The translations under genes and the position numbers were made by a program. 14,557 nucleotides of DNA, taken from Microcoleaceae cyanobacterium UBA9251 (lineage in GTDB: Bacteria > Cyanobacteriota > Cyanobacteriia > Cyanobacteriales > Microcoleaceae). Shown here piece after piece: positions 1-5,862 of this stretch. Numbering within the stretch: the stretch's first letter is position 1; the number at the start of each line of letters is the position of its first letter. The DNA lies in NCBI GenBank assembly GCA_003542015.1, contig DPLL01000144.1, positions 216-14,772 of the forward strand, read 5' to 3'. The notes under the pieces are model-generated. The model did not search any database and had not been told where the DNA came from. It saw only the letters and a program-made list of their open reading frames with translations.

Positions 1-410
1 TCCTGTAGTTCGGTATTTTCCTGCGATTCACCCCCCCGTTTTTTGGGCAATTTAGCTTCCCACCTACGCAACCGTGGCGGAAACAATTGTTTTCCCTTCG
101 TTTGCAAGTTGGTAACTTGAGCTTCAATTTCCAACCAAGCAATTAACCGCCTCAATCCTTCCCAATCCCGTCTGACTATGGGATATTCATTATTGGACGA
201 GTCTAATTTTGACTCTTTTAGAGGTTGAGAATCTTCTACCACATACTCTGAGCTTTCTGTCGTTGTCTGTGTAGATAATTGGGCCTCGGATTCCGGCGAA
301 GTTAGCCCGGTGCCATTCGCAGCGTGAGGCAATTCTCGATCGGAATTACCGCCTATTGCGTTAGTGACTTTGCTCAACTTATCTTTGATATTTGAGAAAA
401 ATTCTGCCAC
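1..410 (-). CDS. Unrecognised acidic/low-complexity protein (5' part only)
   Basis: An open frame runs from a GTG at 410 to the window edge, so only the first 136 residues are present and the C-terminus lies beyond position 1. I do not recognise the family. Residues 1-20 form a short amphipathic stretch (VAEFFSNIKDKLSKVTNAIG). Residues 21-75 are Ser/Thr/Glu-rich and probably disordered. From about residue 77 the chain becomes Trp/Arg-rich and helical (RRDWEGLRRLIAWLEIEAQV), followed by a basic PPRLRRWEAKLPKK segment. GTG is preferred because GAAGG lies 7 nt upstream. An in-frame ATG at 431 would add seven residues but has no ribosome-binding site. The gene follows chlG on the same strand after an AT-rich palindrome. 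The frame is convincing, but no function is assigned. Confidence 0.6.
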   Translation of the reverse strand, partial: MAEFFSNIKDKLSKVTNAIGGNSDRELPHAANGTGLTSPESEAQLSTQTTTESSEYVVEDSQPLKESKLDSSNNEYPIVRRDWEGLRRLIAWLEIEAQVTNLQTKGKQLFPPRLRRWEAKLPKKRGGESQENTELQ

Positions 411-440
411 GTTTAGACCTTCACACCTCATCAATTTAAA

Positions 441-491
441 TTAAAAATTAAAAATTAAAAAGGCTGTTTCTTTTCAATTTTTAATTTTTAA
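441..491. repeat. AT-rich perfect inverted repeat
   Basis: Arms TTAAAAATTAAAAATT (441-456) and AATTTTTAATTTTTAA (476-491) are exact reverse complements of 16 bp separated by 19 nt. The sequence lies between the chlG stop and the start of the 1-410 gene. The same AATTTTTAATTTTTAA word recurs at 5839-5861, so this is a dispersed AT-rich repeat type. It could fold as a weak hairpin in the transcript. The remaining bases up to 585 are AT-rich and I see nothing else in them. Confidence 0.7.
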
Positions 492-585
492 CTTGACATT
501 TTTATTCAATACAATTGCACAGATTCTTGAGTTATGGATTCTGAATTAAAAACTGTTTAACTCAAAACTCCCAACTCAGAACTTT

Positions 586-1599
586 TCACAAACCAGCATG
601 ACCAAGTGCCAAAGCGGCTACCAGCATACCCAATACTAGGAAAGGCTGAGCACTTGCCTGATATTTCACATCATTTTCCAGAGGATTGCGTAAAAAATAC
701 ATATCTTGAAAAGTGATTTGGGGAACGATCAGCAGCAAGAGGATGACAGCGTACAGGTTTTGGTGGATGCTAATCAAGTAACCTGCAATCCCAGCTTGAA
801 ATATGTCGATCATCAACACGCAAATCCAAGCTGCGGTGCCGATGCCAAACATTACTGGCAAAGATTTTAACCCTAATTGGCGATCGCCCTCAACACTTTT
901 GAAATCATTGACGATCGCAATTCCCAGCCCTGCCAAACTGTAAAACAGGGTCAAAATCATAATGGTGGGATCTAGTGTACCAAACAAAGCTTGACCAGCC
1001 CACCAAGGCAGAGCAATGTAGCTAGCACCCAGGGCGTAATTTCCCAACCAGCCATTTTGCTTGAGTTTCAACGGGGGCGCAGAGTAGATGTAAGCCAAAA
1101 ATGCGCCGCCGAGAGTCAAAACAGTCACGATCGGGAATTCGTGACCAGCCCACAAGTCTAGAGCACAAGCTACCCCAATGCCTGTGGCCAATAATACCAA
1201 AATTTGCGTGACTACTTGGGGAATGGAGATCAACCCGGAGGGAATTGGACGGTAGGGCTCGTTAATGGCATCGATTTCGCGATCATAGAAATCGTTCAAA
1301 GTTTGAGTGTACCCTGTCAGCAACGGCCCTGACATCAACATACAAGCTGCTGCGATCGCAAAATTCTCTAGGTTCCAAGTATAGTTACCAGAAGAAGCCG
1401 CCCCGCACACCACGCCCCAAATTAGGGGAATCCAAGTAATCGGCTTCATCAGTTGCAAGCGAATCTTCCAAATGGAAGTTTCCCCGCTAGCAGCCCCTTT
1501 CATACCCAACAGTTGCCGAGTTTTAGCACTGCGGTCGTCTGTAGCTGTACTATCTGGGGAGGATTCAGGGGAAATTTGGGATGGAGGAGAGTCAGACAT
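586..1599 (-). CDS. chlG: Chlorophyll a synthase ChlG
   Basis: This enzyme esterifies chlorophyllide a with phytyl (or geranylgeranyl) diphosphate, the last step of chlorophyll a synthesis, and is integral to the membrane (UbiA prenyltransferase superfamily). The 337-aa protein has a disordered Ser/Pro-rich N-terminus of about 40 residues. The first Asp-rich diphosphate-binding motif is NDFYDREIDAINEPYRP (residues 102-118). A loop YSAPPLKLKQNGW lies at 172-184, and the second Asp-rich motif NDFKSVEGDR lies at 231-240. Between these run about eight or nine hydrophobic helices, and the protein ends close to ...LGHAGL. Length and motifs fit cyanobacterial ChlG, which is about 320-350 aa. The start is ATG at 1599, and I see no clear Shine-Dalgarno. 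It is separated from the upstream DUF29 gene by a GC-rich hairpin, so it probably has its own promoter in 1600-1700, although no convincing -35/-10 pair is visible there. Confidence 0.96.
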   Translation of the reverse strand: MSDSPPSQISPESSPDSTATDDRSAKTRQLLGMKGAASGETSIWKIRLQLMKPITWIPLIWGVVCGAASSGNYTWNLENFAIAAACMLMSGPLLTGYTQTLNDFYDREIDAINEPYRPIPSGLISIPQVVTQILVLLATGIGVACALDLWAGHEFPIVTVLTLGGAFLAYIYSAPPLKLKQNGWLGNYALGASYIALPWWAGQALFGTLDPTIMILTLFYSLAGLGIAIVNDFKSVEGDRQLGLKSLPVMFGIGTAAWICVLMIDIFQAGIAGYLISIHQNLYAVILLLLIVPQITFQDMYFLRNPLENDVKYQASAQPFLVLGMLVAALALGHAGL

Positions 1600-1700
1600 A
1601 AGTGTGATGTTAGCGTTACTCTACTGTGTCGATCGGCATTTCAATAATAATTCTGTAGAATAGCACCAATATTCCAAGCATTGTCTAGTCCACGATTTTT

Positions 1701-1734
1701 AGAGCCCCGATTTCGCAGAAGTTGTCGGGGCTCT
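1701..1734. terminator. GC-rich hairpin between DUF29 gene and chlG
   Basis: AGAGCCCCGA (1701-1710) and TCGGGGCTCT (1725-1734) form a perfect 10-bp stem with a 14-nt loop. It lies 35 nt after the stop of the minus-strand DUF29 gene and 100 nt before chlG, as a terminator would. On the minus strand no U-run follows the stem. A T7 run (1745-1751) lies on the plus-strand side, 10 nt away. It is therefore a non-canonical terminator or attenuator at best. Confidence 0.4.
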
Positions 1735-1768
1735 GGGTATTATATTTTTTTAGGTGGGGTTAATTATC

Positions 1769-2251
1769 CTAGTTTTCAGTCATCCCATCTGACAGCAAGT
1801 CTGGCCAAAAATTAGAATCGAGAACCTCAGCAGAAGTGTAAACGCACAGTGGAAATGTCTCTATGGCAAATCCAGTTTCAGCACTTGCTTGTTCTATTAC
1901 ATCCGAATAGCATTCAGAAAATACCCTTTCAAGATATGGTTGAAGACTGGGGGAATCCTGGAAACTTTTGCGAATACGTCTACGGTGTTCGGCTATGGTA
2001 CCTTTCCAACTACCGCTTCTTTTATCTGGTTGAAATTGCCACTTTAGCAAGTGCATAATAACTACCACAAGATTACTCTCCAAACTCCGCCGTTCAGTTC
2101 GCCCCATGTCTTCTATTGCTTCAATCATATTTTCCCAGTCAATGTTTGAATAATCGCGAAGCCGCAACTTTTCCACGGTAGTTTCAATCCATTTTAGGTA
2201 GTCTCGATCGTACAATTTTTCTAGATTAACATCGAGTTTTGCCATCGTCAT
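1769..2251 (-). CDS. DUF29 family protein
   Basis: This is a 160-aa soluble helical protein of the DUF29 family, which is abundant and multicopy in cyanobacteria and has no established function. Its hallmarks are LYDRDYLKWIETTVEKLR (13-30), ENMIEAIEDMGRTERRSLES (40-59), the conserved helix VVVIMHLLKWQFQPDKRSGSW (63-82) and the EHRRRIRK segment (88-95). A C-terminal stretch ends in SNFWPDLL. The frame can be extended to a TTG at 2287, but the family normally begins just before the LYDxDYxxWxE motif. I therefore prefer ATG 2251 or ATG 2245; no Shine-Dalgarno separates the two. It follows the HHH gene by 29 nt and is probably cotranscribed with it. Confidence 0.88.
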   Translation of the reverse strand: MTMAKLDVNLEKLYDRDYLKWIETTVEKLRLRDYSNIDWENMIEAIEDMGRTERRSLESNLVVVIMHLLKWQFQPDKRSGSWKGTIAEHRRRIRKSFQDSPSLQPYLERVFSECYSDVIEQASAETGFAIETFPLCVYTSAEVLDSNFWPDLLSDGMTEN

Positions 2252-2280
2252 ATTTTTTAGAGTCGAGGATGTACAGATAA

Positions 2281-2985
2281 CTAACAAATATGGCGGTAGG
2301 AATCAAAAGGCAGCCCCGTGCGCCGCTTCACATCAATCACTGATTTATATTCGCCTTTAATCTGCCTTTCTGTAACTATTTTCTCTGCCACAACTCTGTC
2401 TAAGCCACTGGCTGTCAATTCTTCTACAGACAATATATTTAGTCGTTTCCAAGTAAAACTTGCTTCCTTTTGATAATTGTAGCTAAAGCAAATCATCGGG
2501 GCGATGCGTCTGACGTGACTGGCTGGAACTCCGGCTATTTCTGACAACTCTTCGGCGTAAGTAAAAATATATCCTTCATTTTGCAAAGATTCAATATCAT
2601 TAGCATAGACGATCGGCAATCCCAATACTCTCACCAGATCATCTTTGGTACACTCGTTAATATCTATTTTGCCGCGCAGGTTGGCCAGTTCTTCTGCATT
2701 GGTCGCAGTTGCAGGAACCAGTAAACCTCTGGGTGCTGTTTTGATTAGATAGCGCTTTTTTAAAGAAAAGGCAGTGACAATTTGAGCTATCCAAACGATC
2801 AGGCCAAAATTAGCTGAAGAAGATACCGCTAGTGCTGCTAAAGTAAAGCCAGCACCCCACCCAATCCAACTGCGAATATTTGACTGGTGGCCGGCATAAC
2901 AAATTGCCAATCCCCCGAAGCCTGGGACGAAGGAATACCACACCCAATTTGGAGTTTGACGCAACCAGTGTAAATCTTGAAACAC
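2281..2985 (-). CDS. Membrane-anchored double helix-hairpin-helix (ComEA-like) protein
   Basis: The protein has 234 residues. The N-terminal part is membrane-embedded: TPNWVWYSFVPGFGGLAI (11-28) plus two more hydrophobic stretches (about 38-55 and 60-75), followed by a basic KKRYLIK turn. Two helix-hairpin-helix modules follow. HHH1 lies at about 107-165 (IDINECTKDDLVRVLGLP, then ELSEIAGVPASHVRRI). HHH2 lies at about 181-234 (LNILSVEELTASGLDRVVAE, then KSVIDVKRRTGLP). This is the ComEA/T2SK-type fold that binds double-stranded DNA or protein without sequence specificity. The start is GTG 2985, supported by AAGG 11 nt upstream. Membrane attachment plus HHH modules suggests DNA handling at the membrane, but no competence gene lies nearby and this is inference. 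Confidence 0.8.
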   Translation of the reverse strand: MFQDLHWLRQTPNWVWYSFVPGFGGLAICYAGHQSNIRSWIGWGAGFTLAALAVSSSANFGLIVWIAQIVTAFSLKKRYLIKTAPRGLLVPATATNAEELANLRGKIDINECTKDDLVRVLGLPIVYANDIESLQNEGYIFTYAEELSEIAGVPASHVRRIAPMICFSYNYQKEASFTWKRLNILSVEELTASGLDRVVAEKIVTERQIKGEYKSVIDVKRRTGLPFDSYRHIC

Positions 2986-3030
2986 TTTATTTTTATCCTT
3001 AAATAGCTGTTATTTTACACTTATTCCCAT

Positions 3031-3050
3031 CCCACTTTTTTAATAGTGGG
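3031..3050. other. Small hairpin CCCACT/AGTGGG
   Basis: A 6-bp stem with an 8-nt loop lies between the HHH gene start and the MITE-like element. A TTT follows on the plus strand, where no gene ends. Its role is unclear. Confidence 0.3.
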
Positions 3051-3064
3051 TTTCCGCTGTTCCC

Positions 3065-3260
3065 ATTGGTGTCAACTTAAGACTAAAATCCTTGATAAAT
3101 CTCGTTTTTACCTGAGTCTCGATCCCCCTAAATCCCCCTTAAGAAGGGGGACTTAAAGAAGTTTCCGGTCTCCCCCGACTATCAGGGGGGCTAGGGGGGA
3201 TCGGGATTTAATGCTCAAACAGCAGTCTGTGACTACGTTTGACGTTAAGTTGACACCAAT
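3065..3260 (+). mobile_element. MITE-like element, copy 1 (196 bp)
   Basis: The ends are 16-bp perfect terminal inverted repeats, ATTGGTGTCAACTTAA (3065-3080) and TTAAGTTGACACCAAT (3245-3260). The interior holds two G/C-run palindromes. One is around 3121-3152 (GATCCCCCTAAATCCCCC then AAGGGGG) and the other around 3171-3203, ending in GGGGGGCTAGGGGGGATCG. There is no coding frame of note. A second copy in opposite orientation lies at 11225-11430. The 39-bp block 3116-3154 is identical to the reverse complement of 11341-11379, and 3185-3203 is identical to the reverse complement of 11285-11303. No clear target-site duplication flanks it. This looks like a non-autonomous transposon remnant, and the transposase family cannot be named from the termini. 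Confidence 0.75.
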
Positions 3261-3265
3261 GCGCT

Positions 3266-3307
3266 CTTCCCTCTTCCTTCTGACTTCTTCCCTCTTCCTT
3301 CTGACTT
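3266..3307. repeat. 2 x 21-bp tandem repeat built from heptamers
   Basis: The unit CTTCCCTCTTCCTTCTGACT+T occurs twice without mismatch (3266-3286 and 3287-3307). On the minus strand each unit reads as three heptamers (GAAGTCA GAAGGAA GAGGGAA), so this is an STRR-type repeat. It starts 5 nt beyond the stop codon of the TM2 gene. Confidence 0.85.
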
Positions 3308-3312
3308 CGTAA

Positions 3313-3660
3313 TTACAAATCCCGCAGCAGTTTTTGGCGTTTTTCTTCATATTCTTCGGCGGTAATTGCGCCGATATCATAAAGTTTTTTGAGGTCGCCG
3401 ATCGCCCCAGTCACATCTTTTGCCGCTCTGAGAATGTGTCCAGACTGCAACATACCCAGATTGTACTGTGCTTGAAAAGCTTGTTCCGACATCAGTAGCA
3501 AGCCGAGAAAATCAAAAAATGCGATCAGTAACGGAATTAATGTCCAAGAAAACAGCAAGTACAATACTCCTGCTAAGTTATTTCCTAAATAAAATTTGTG
3601 GCCTCCAAAGCCTCCTAAAAAGAAAGCTAACACAATTGCTACGGTTCTATCTTTCACCAT
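3313..3660 (-). CDS. TM2 domain protein with C-terminal SHOCT-like motif
   Basis: This is a 115-aa membrane protein. Residues 1-60 form the TM2 domain: two transmembrane helices around a short turn, with the typical FFLGGFGGHKFYLG motif (14-27) and a second helix rich in Leu and Phe. A linker leads to residues 88-115 (DLKKLYDIGAITAEEYEEKRQKLL), a SHOCT-type short C-terminal helix pair. TM2 proteins have no agreed molecular function in bacteria. The start is ATG 3660, with AAGGA about 6 nt upstream. A possible promoter sits at 3710-3739. The stop is followed immediately by a 2 x 21-bp heptamer-based repeat. Confidence 0.9.
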   Translation of the reverse strand: MVKDRTVAIVLAFFLGGFGGHKFYLGNNLAGVLYLLFSWTLIPLLIAFFDFLGLLLMSEQAFQAQYNLGMLQSGHILRAAKDVTGAIGDLKKLYDIGAITAEEYEEKRQKLLRDL

Positions 3661-3709
3661 TTTTTCCTTGACCCCAGTTTTTCAAGTTCAGCTTTGACGA
3701 TCGCACTAG

Positions 3710-3739
3710 ACTATACTAATCTTGGCTTATTTATAGCAA
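3710..3739 (-). promoter_or_regulatory. Candidate sigma-70-type promoter for the TM2 gene
   Basis: On the minus strand a -35-like TTGCTA (3739-3734) and a -10-like TATAGT (3715-3710) are 18 bp apart. Transcription would begin near 3703, giving a leader of about 43 nt before ATG 3660. The -10 matches five of six consensus bases and the -35 four of six. Found by eye only. Confidence 0.35.
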
Positions 3740-3803
3740 CCTTCTCGGTAAATTGGAAGTTTTTAATTACTGAAACCATTGTTTTATTGCATTTTCACAT
3801 CGG

Positions 3804-3838
3804 CTTCTTCCTTCTTCCTTATTCCTTCTTCCTTCTTC
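3804..3838. repeat. STRR heptamer array, 5 x CTTCTTC
   Basis: Five contiguous heptamers are present, four of them exact CTTCTTC. The middle unit is CTTATTC (3818-3824). A sixth degenerate unit (CTTCAAC) follows at 3839-3845. The array overlaps the end of the 80-aa gene, and the single variant base at 3821 makes that gene's TAA stop (3821-3819, minus strand). Confidence 0.85.
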
Positions 3839-4061
3839 CTTCAACATCTGCTATATTTTTGTGTTTGCGAAACTTAGACATCGCAAAATACAGCAGAACT
3901 ATACCTGCTTGAGCTTCTAGAATGACAAAGTAGCCTCTCCAGAAATAATTGAGTTCGCTTGCTGAATTCAGAGAAAATAGTAAAATGCCCAGGGCTGCGT
4001 AGGGTGCGAAACGCATCCAATTCGGCGTTCCCTCTAACTTGCGAATGTTGAAATTGCTCAT
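3819..4061 (-). CDS. Small two-helix membrane protein of unknown family
   Basis: This 80-aa protein starts at ATG 4061, with GAGG about 11 nt upstream. Two hydrophobic segments are visible, about residues 16-30 (FAPYAALGILLFSLN) and 43-61 (GYFVILEAQAGIVLLYFAM), followed by a basic tail. I do not recognise it. The N-terminal TPNWMRFAP resembles TPNWVWYSFVP at the start of the HHH protein at 2281-2985, which hints at a shared short membrane motif. The last seven codons (EGRRKKE) and the stop come from a heptanucleotide array, so the C-terminus is recent or variable. The TM2 gene lies 158 nt downstream on the same strand. Confidence 0.7.
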   Translation of the reverse strand: MSNFNIRKLEGTPNWMRFAPYAALGILLFSLNSASELNYFWRGYFVILEAQAGIVLLYFAMSKFRKHKNIADVEGRRKKE

Positions 4062-4328
4062 TGCGTTTAAGCCTCATCCTTAGTTAAAATCTACATATAA
4101 ATTGGCTGGATTGTCAAGTTGCGATCGCCCGATCGCGCCGCCAAGTCATTGACGACAACCGGGCCAAATATTACTTCAATGTTTGGGCGAGTTGTTCCGC
4201 TGAAGTTCAAGATTGGCGATCGCCAAATCTCCTAAAATTTAGGTACGCAATATCAACCCCTGTGGATGTTCATCGCGCACCTAACACCCATGTATAATGG
4301 GCATCTTTTCTACTTTCTCCCTCAGAAA
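4062..4328. other. Intergenic spacer with two HIP1 sites
   Basis: These 267 bases lie between the GNAT gene end and the 80-aa gene start and hold two GCGATCGC octamers (near 4113 and 4215). A stop-free plus-strand frame of about 68 codons ends at a TAA near 4291 but lacks a start codon and a recognisable product. I see no gene, hairpin or clear promoter. Confidence 0.5.
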
Positions 4329-5657
4329 TTAGATGCTTGACTGCCACTCGCCGTCGAGCGGCAAATCCGACAATTTCAGAGGCAAAATGCTGCTGCCATC
4401 AGTTGCTGCTGATTCGGAATTCGGGCCGCCCAAGGGGTTAACCCCCAAAGCCCACCCGTTGCTCGAATCAGCGAACAGTGGCTTAATCTCAGGCGCAGCA
4501 GCCTGTCCGGCTACCGGTTCCTCAGCCATCGGGCCGAGCCAGGACATCCTACCGGGTACTGGTTTGCGAGTTGGCTGGAAGCTTTGCAACACATCGGAGA
4601 GCTGAAGCCCTTCGATCGATCCCAACTTAGACTCGCGCAATTTGTGCCATACCGATCGAGACATCAGCAGACTGTGGGATATACGCACAGCTCCAAATTG
4701 CTCCAAATAAGCTTCTCGTTCCGGCTGATAATCAGCCGAAGCCAGGTGCAGACTTTGAACCGGGAAATCTTGAACGAGGCGGGCCATCTGAGACAGCAAT
4801 TCAGGGTAAAGCCAAGTGTAGGCTGGGTGTACCGTCAACTGGGCGACATGAGGCTGATCGCCGTTGCGGGATAGCTGCACCTGAAAATAGCCGATCGCGG
4901 CTTTCCGCTGCGGTTCAAACACGTAACCGCTGACTAATTCTGTTTTGCTTAGCCACTGTCTGACACCTTCGATCAAAGCACCCAAAAAACTGGTTTTGAA
5001 ATCTTGCATATGGCGATCGAATACTTGGCGCACCTGGGGTGGCATAGATGCGGTGTCCAGTTGGTAAAGTAACTGAGCATCCGCGTTGCTGACCGGCAGC
5101 AGGTTGGGCAAATCTGGCATAGCCGAGGCCATTTCTTGCAGTCGATCCGGGGCGATCGTCCAATAAGTCATCTGGGCCAAAGGCTGAAACCCATTTTGGC
5201 GGTACAAAGCCAGGGCTGATTTGTCGCCGACATTCACCTCCAGCAGCCATGTCCGCGCCTCCCATACCGCCTCAAAGCAGTGCCGCAGCAGCATCGAACC
5301 AATGCCTTTGCTGCGGGCTTCGGAGTCTACGCCGATGCGATCGATCCGCCAAGTGCTGCGGGTGCGGTTAAAAGGAGAAATCTGAATCACGCCTTTAACT
5401 CGGCCCTCTTCTTCAGCAACGTGAGCCCGGAACAGGTACTGACAAGGGTTGGGAAACAAGGCGAAAATCTTGAGTAGTCCGTACCAACGGCGGATCTGCT
5501 GCAACTTTCTGCCCAGTACCAAGTCGCAGCTTGCGCCCTTGCGATTTTCTGGCTCATCGGCTGTTTCCGCGCAAAGTTGTTCCATCGCGTCGATGTCGCG
5601 GTACTGAAACGGGCGGATCACAACCTGGTTTTGGTTTTGAGAAGGAAATGAAGTCAT
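4329..5657 (-). CDS. GNAT family N-acetyltransferase, long two-part form
   Basis: The predicted product transfers an acetyl group from acetyl-CoA to an unknown amine. The 442-aa protein starts at ATG 5657. Residues about 11-165 are a standard GNAT domain: VVIRPFQYRDIDAM at the start, the acetyl-CoA-binding motif A IDRIGVDSEARSKGIGSMLL (105-124, with the R-x-x-G-I-G signature), and the motif B segment LYRQNGF (151-157). Residues about 180-345 look like a second, degenerate GNAT-like half without the pyrophosphate-binding signature. The last 90 residues are Pro/Gly/Ala-rich and probably flexible. Single-domain GNATs are about 150-180 aa, so this is a long form. No neighbour hints at the substrate. 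Confidence 0.88.
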   Translation of the reverse strand: MTSFPSQNQNQVVIRPFQYRDIDAMEQLCAETADEPENRKGASCDLVLGRKLQQIRRWYGLLKIFALFPNPCQYLFRAHVAEEEGRVKGVIQISPFNRTRSTWRIDRIGVDSEARSKGIGSMLLRHCFEAVWEARTWLLEVNVGDKSALALYRQNGFQPLAQMTYWTIAPDRLQEMASAMPDLPNLLPVSNADAQLLYQLDTASMPPQVRQVFDRHMQDFKTSFLGALIEGVRQWLSKTELVSGYVFEPQRKAAIGYFQVQLSRNGDQPHVAQLTVHPAYTWLYPELLSQMARLVQDFPVQSLHLASADYQPEREAYLEQFGAVRISHSLLMSRSVWHKLRESKLGSIEGLQLSDVLQSFQPTRKPVPGRMSWLGPMAEEPVAGQAAAPEIKPLFADSSNGWALGVNPLGGPNSESAATDGSSILPLKLSDLPLDGEWQSSI

Positions 5658-5727
5658 AGCAGGGAAGTGGGGAATGGAAAATTATCAATTAAAAAATCAA
5701 AAATTTCAAAAGGGGAAGAGTTAGGGA

Positions 5728-5780
5728 AGTTTTGAGTTTTGAGCTGTGAATTTTCTGTGATTAATTCAAAACTTAAAACT
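5728..5780. repeat. Imperfect 16-bp inverted repeat
   Basis: AGTTTTGAGTTTTGAG (5728-5743) and TTCAAAACTTAAAACT (5765-5780) pair over 14 of 16 positions with a 21-nt loop. The sequence lies in the 205-nt AT-rich spacer between the CofE-like gene and the GNAT gene. Confidence 0.6.
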
Positions 5781-5838
5781 TTGCTTTTTCCTCCCCTTCT
5801 TCCTAGATTAAGAATTAAAAATGCCAAATCACCTTTTG

Positions 5839-5861
5839 AATTTTTAATTTTTAATTTTTAA
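5839..5861. repeat. AT-rich repeat, relative of 441-491
   Basis: Nearly three tandem AATTTTT units lie just after the stop of the CofE-like gene and match one arm of the palindrome at 441-491. A degenerate opposite arm (AAGAATTAAAAAT) lies at about 5810-5822. It could act as a weak AT-rich terminator. Confidence 0.5.
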
Positions 5862-5862
5862 C

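Noticed and set aside
1769..2287. Longer DUF29 protein starting at TTG 2287, overlapping the HHH gene
   Set aside because: The extra residues (LVICTSSTLKN) do not fit the family start, and the codon is a TTG without a ribosome-binding site.
3153..3380. 75-codon minus-strand frame with REEVRRKREE repeats
   Set aside because: It overlaps the TM2 gene in another frame and is built from the 21-bp repeat and the MITE end.
4085..4291. Stop-free plus-strand frame of about 68 codons between the GNAT gene and the 80-aa gene
   Set aside because: There is no start codon, no ribosome-binding site and no recognisable family. HIP1 sites account for part of the frame. I treat it as chance, or at most an unrecognisable remnant.
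4293..4298. Perfect TATAAT on the plus strand
   Set aside because: No TTGACA-like hexamer is correctly spaced, and no plus-strand gene follows.
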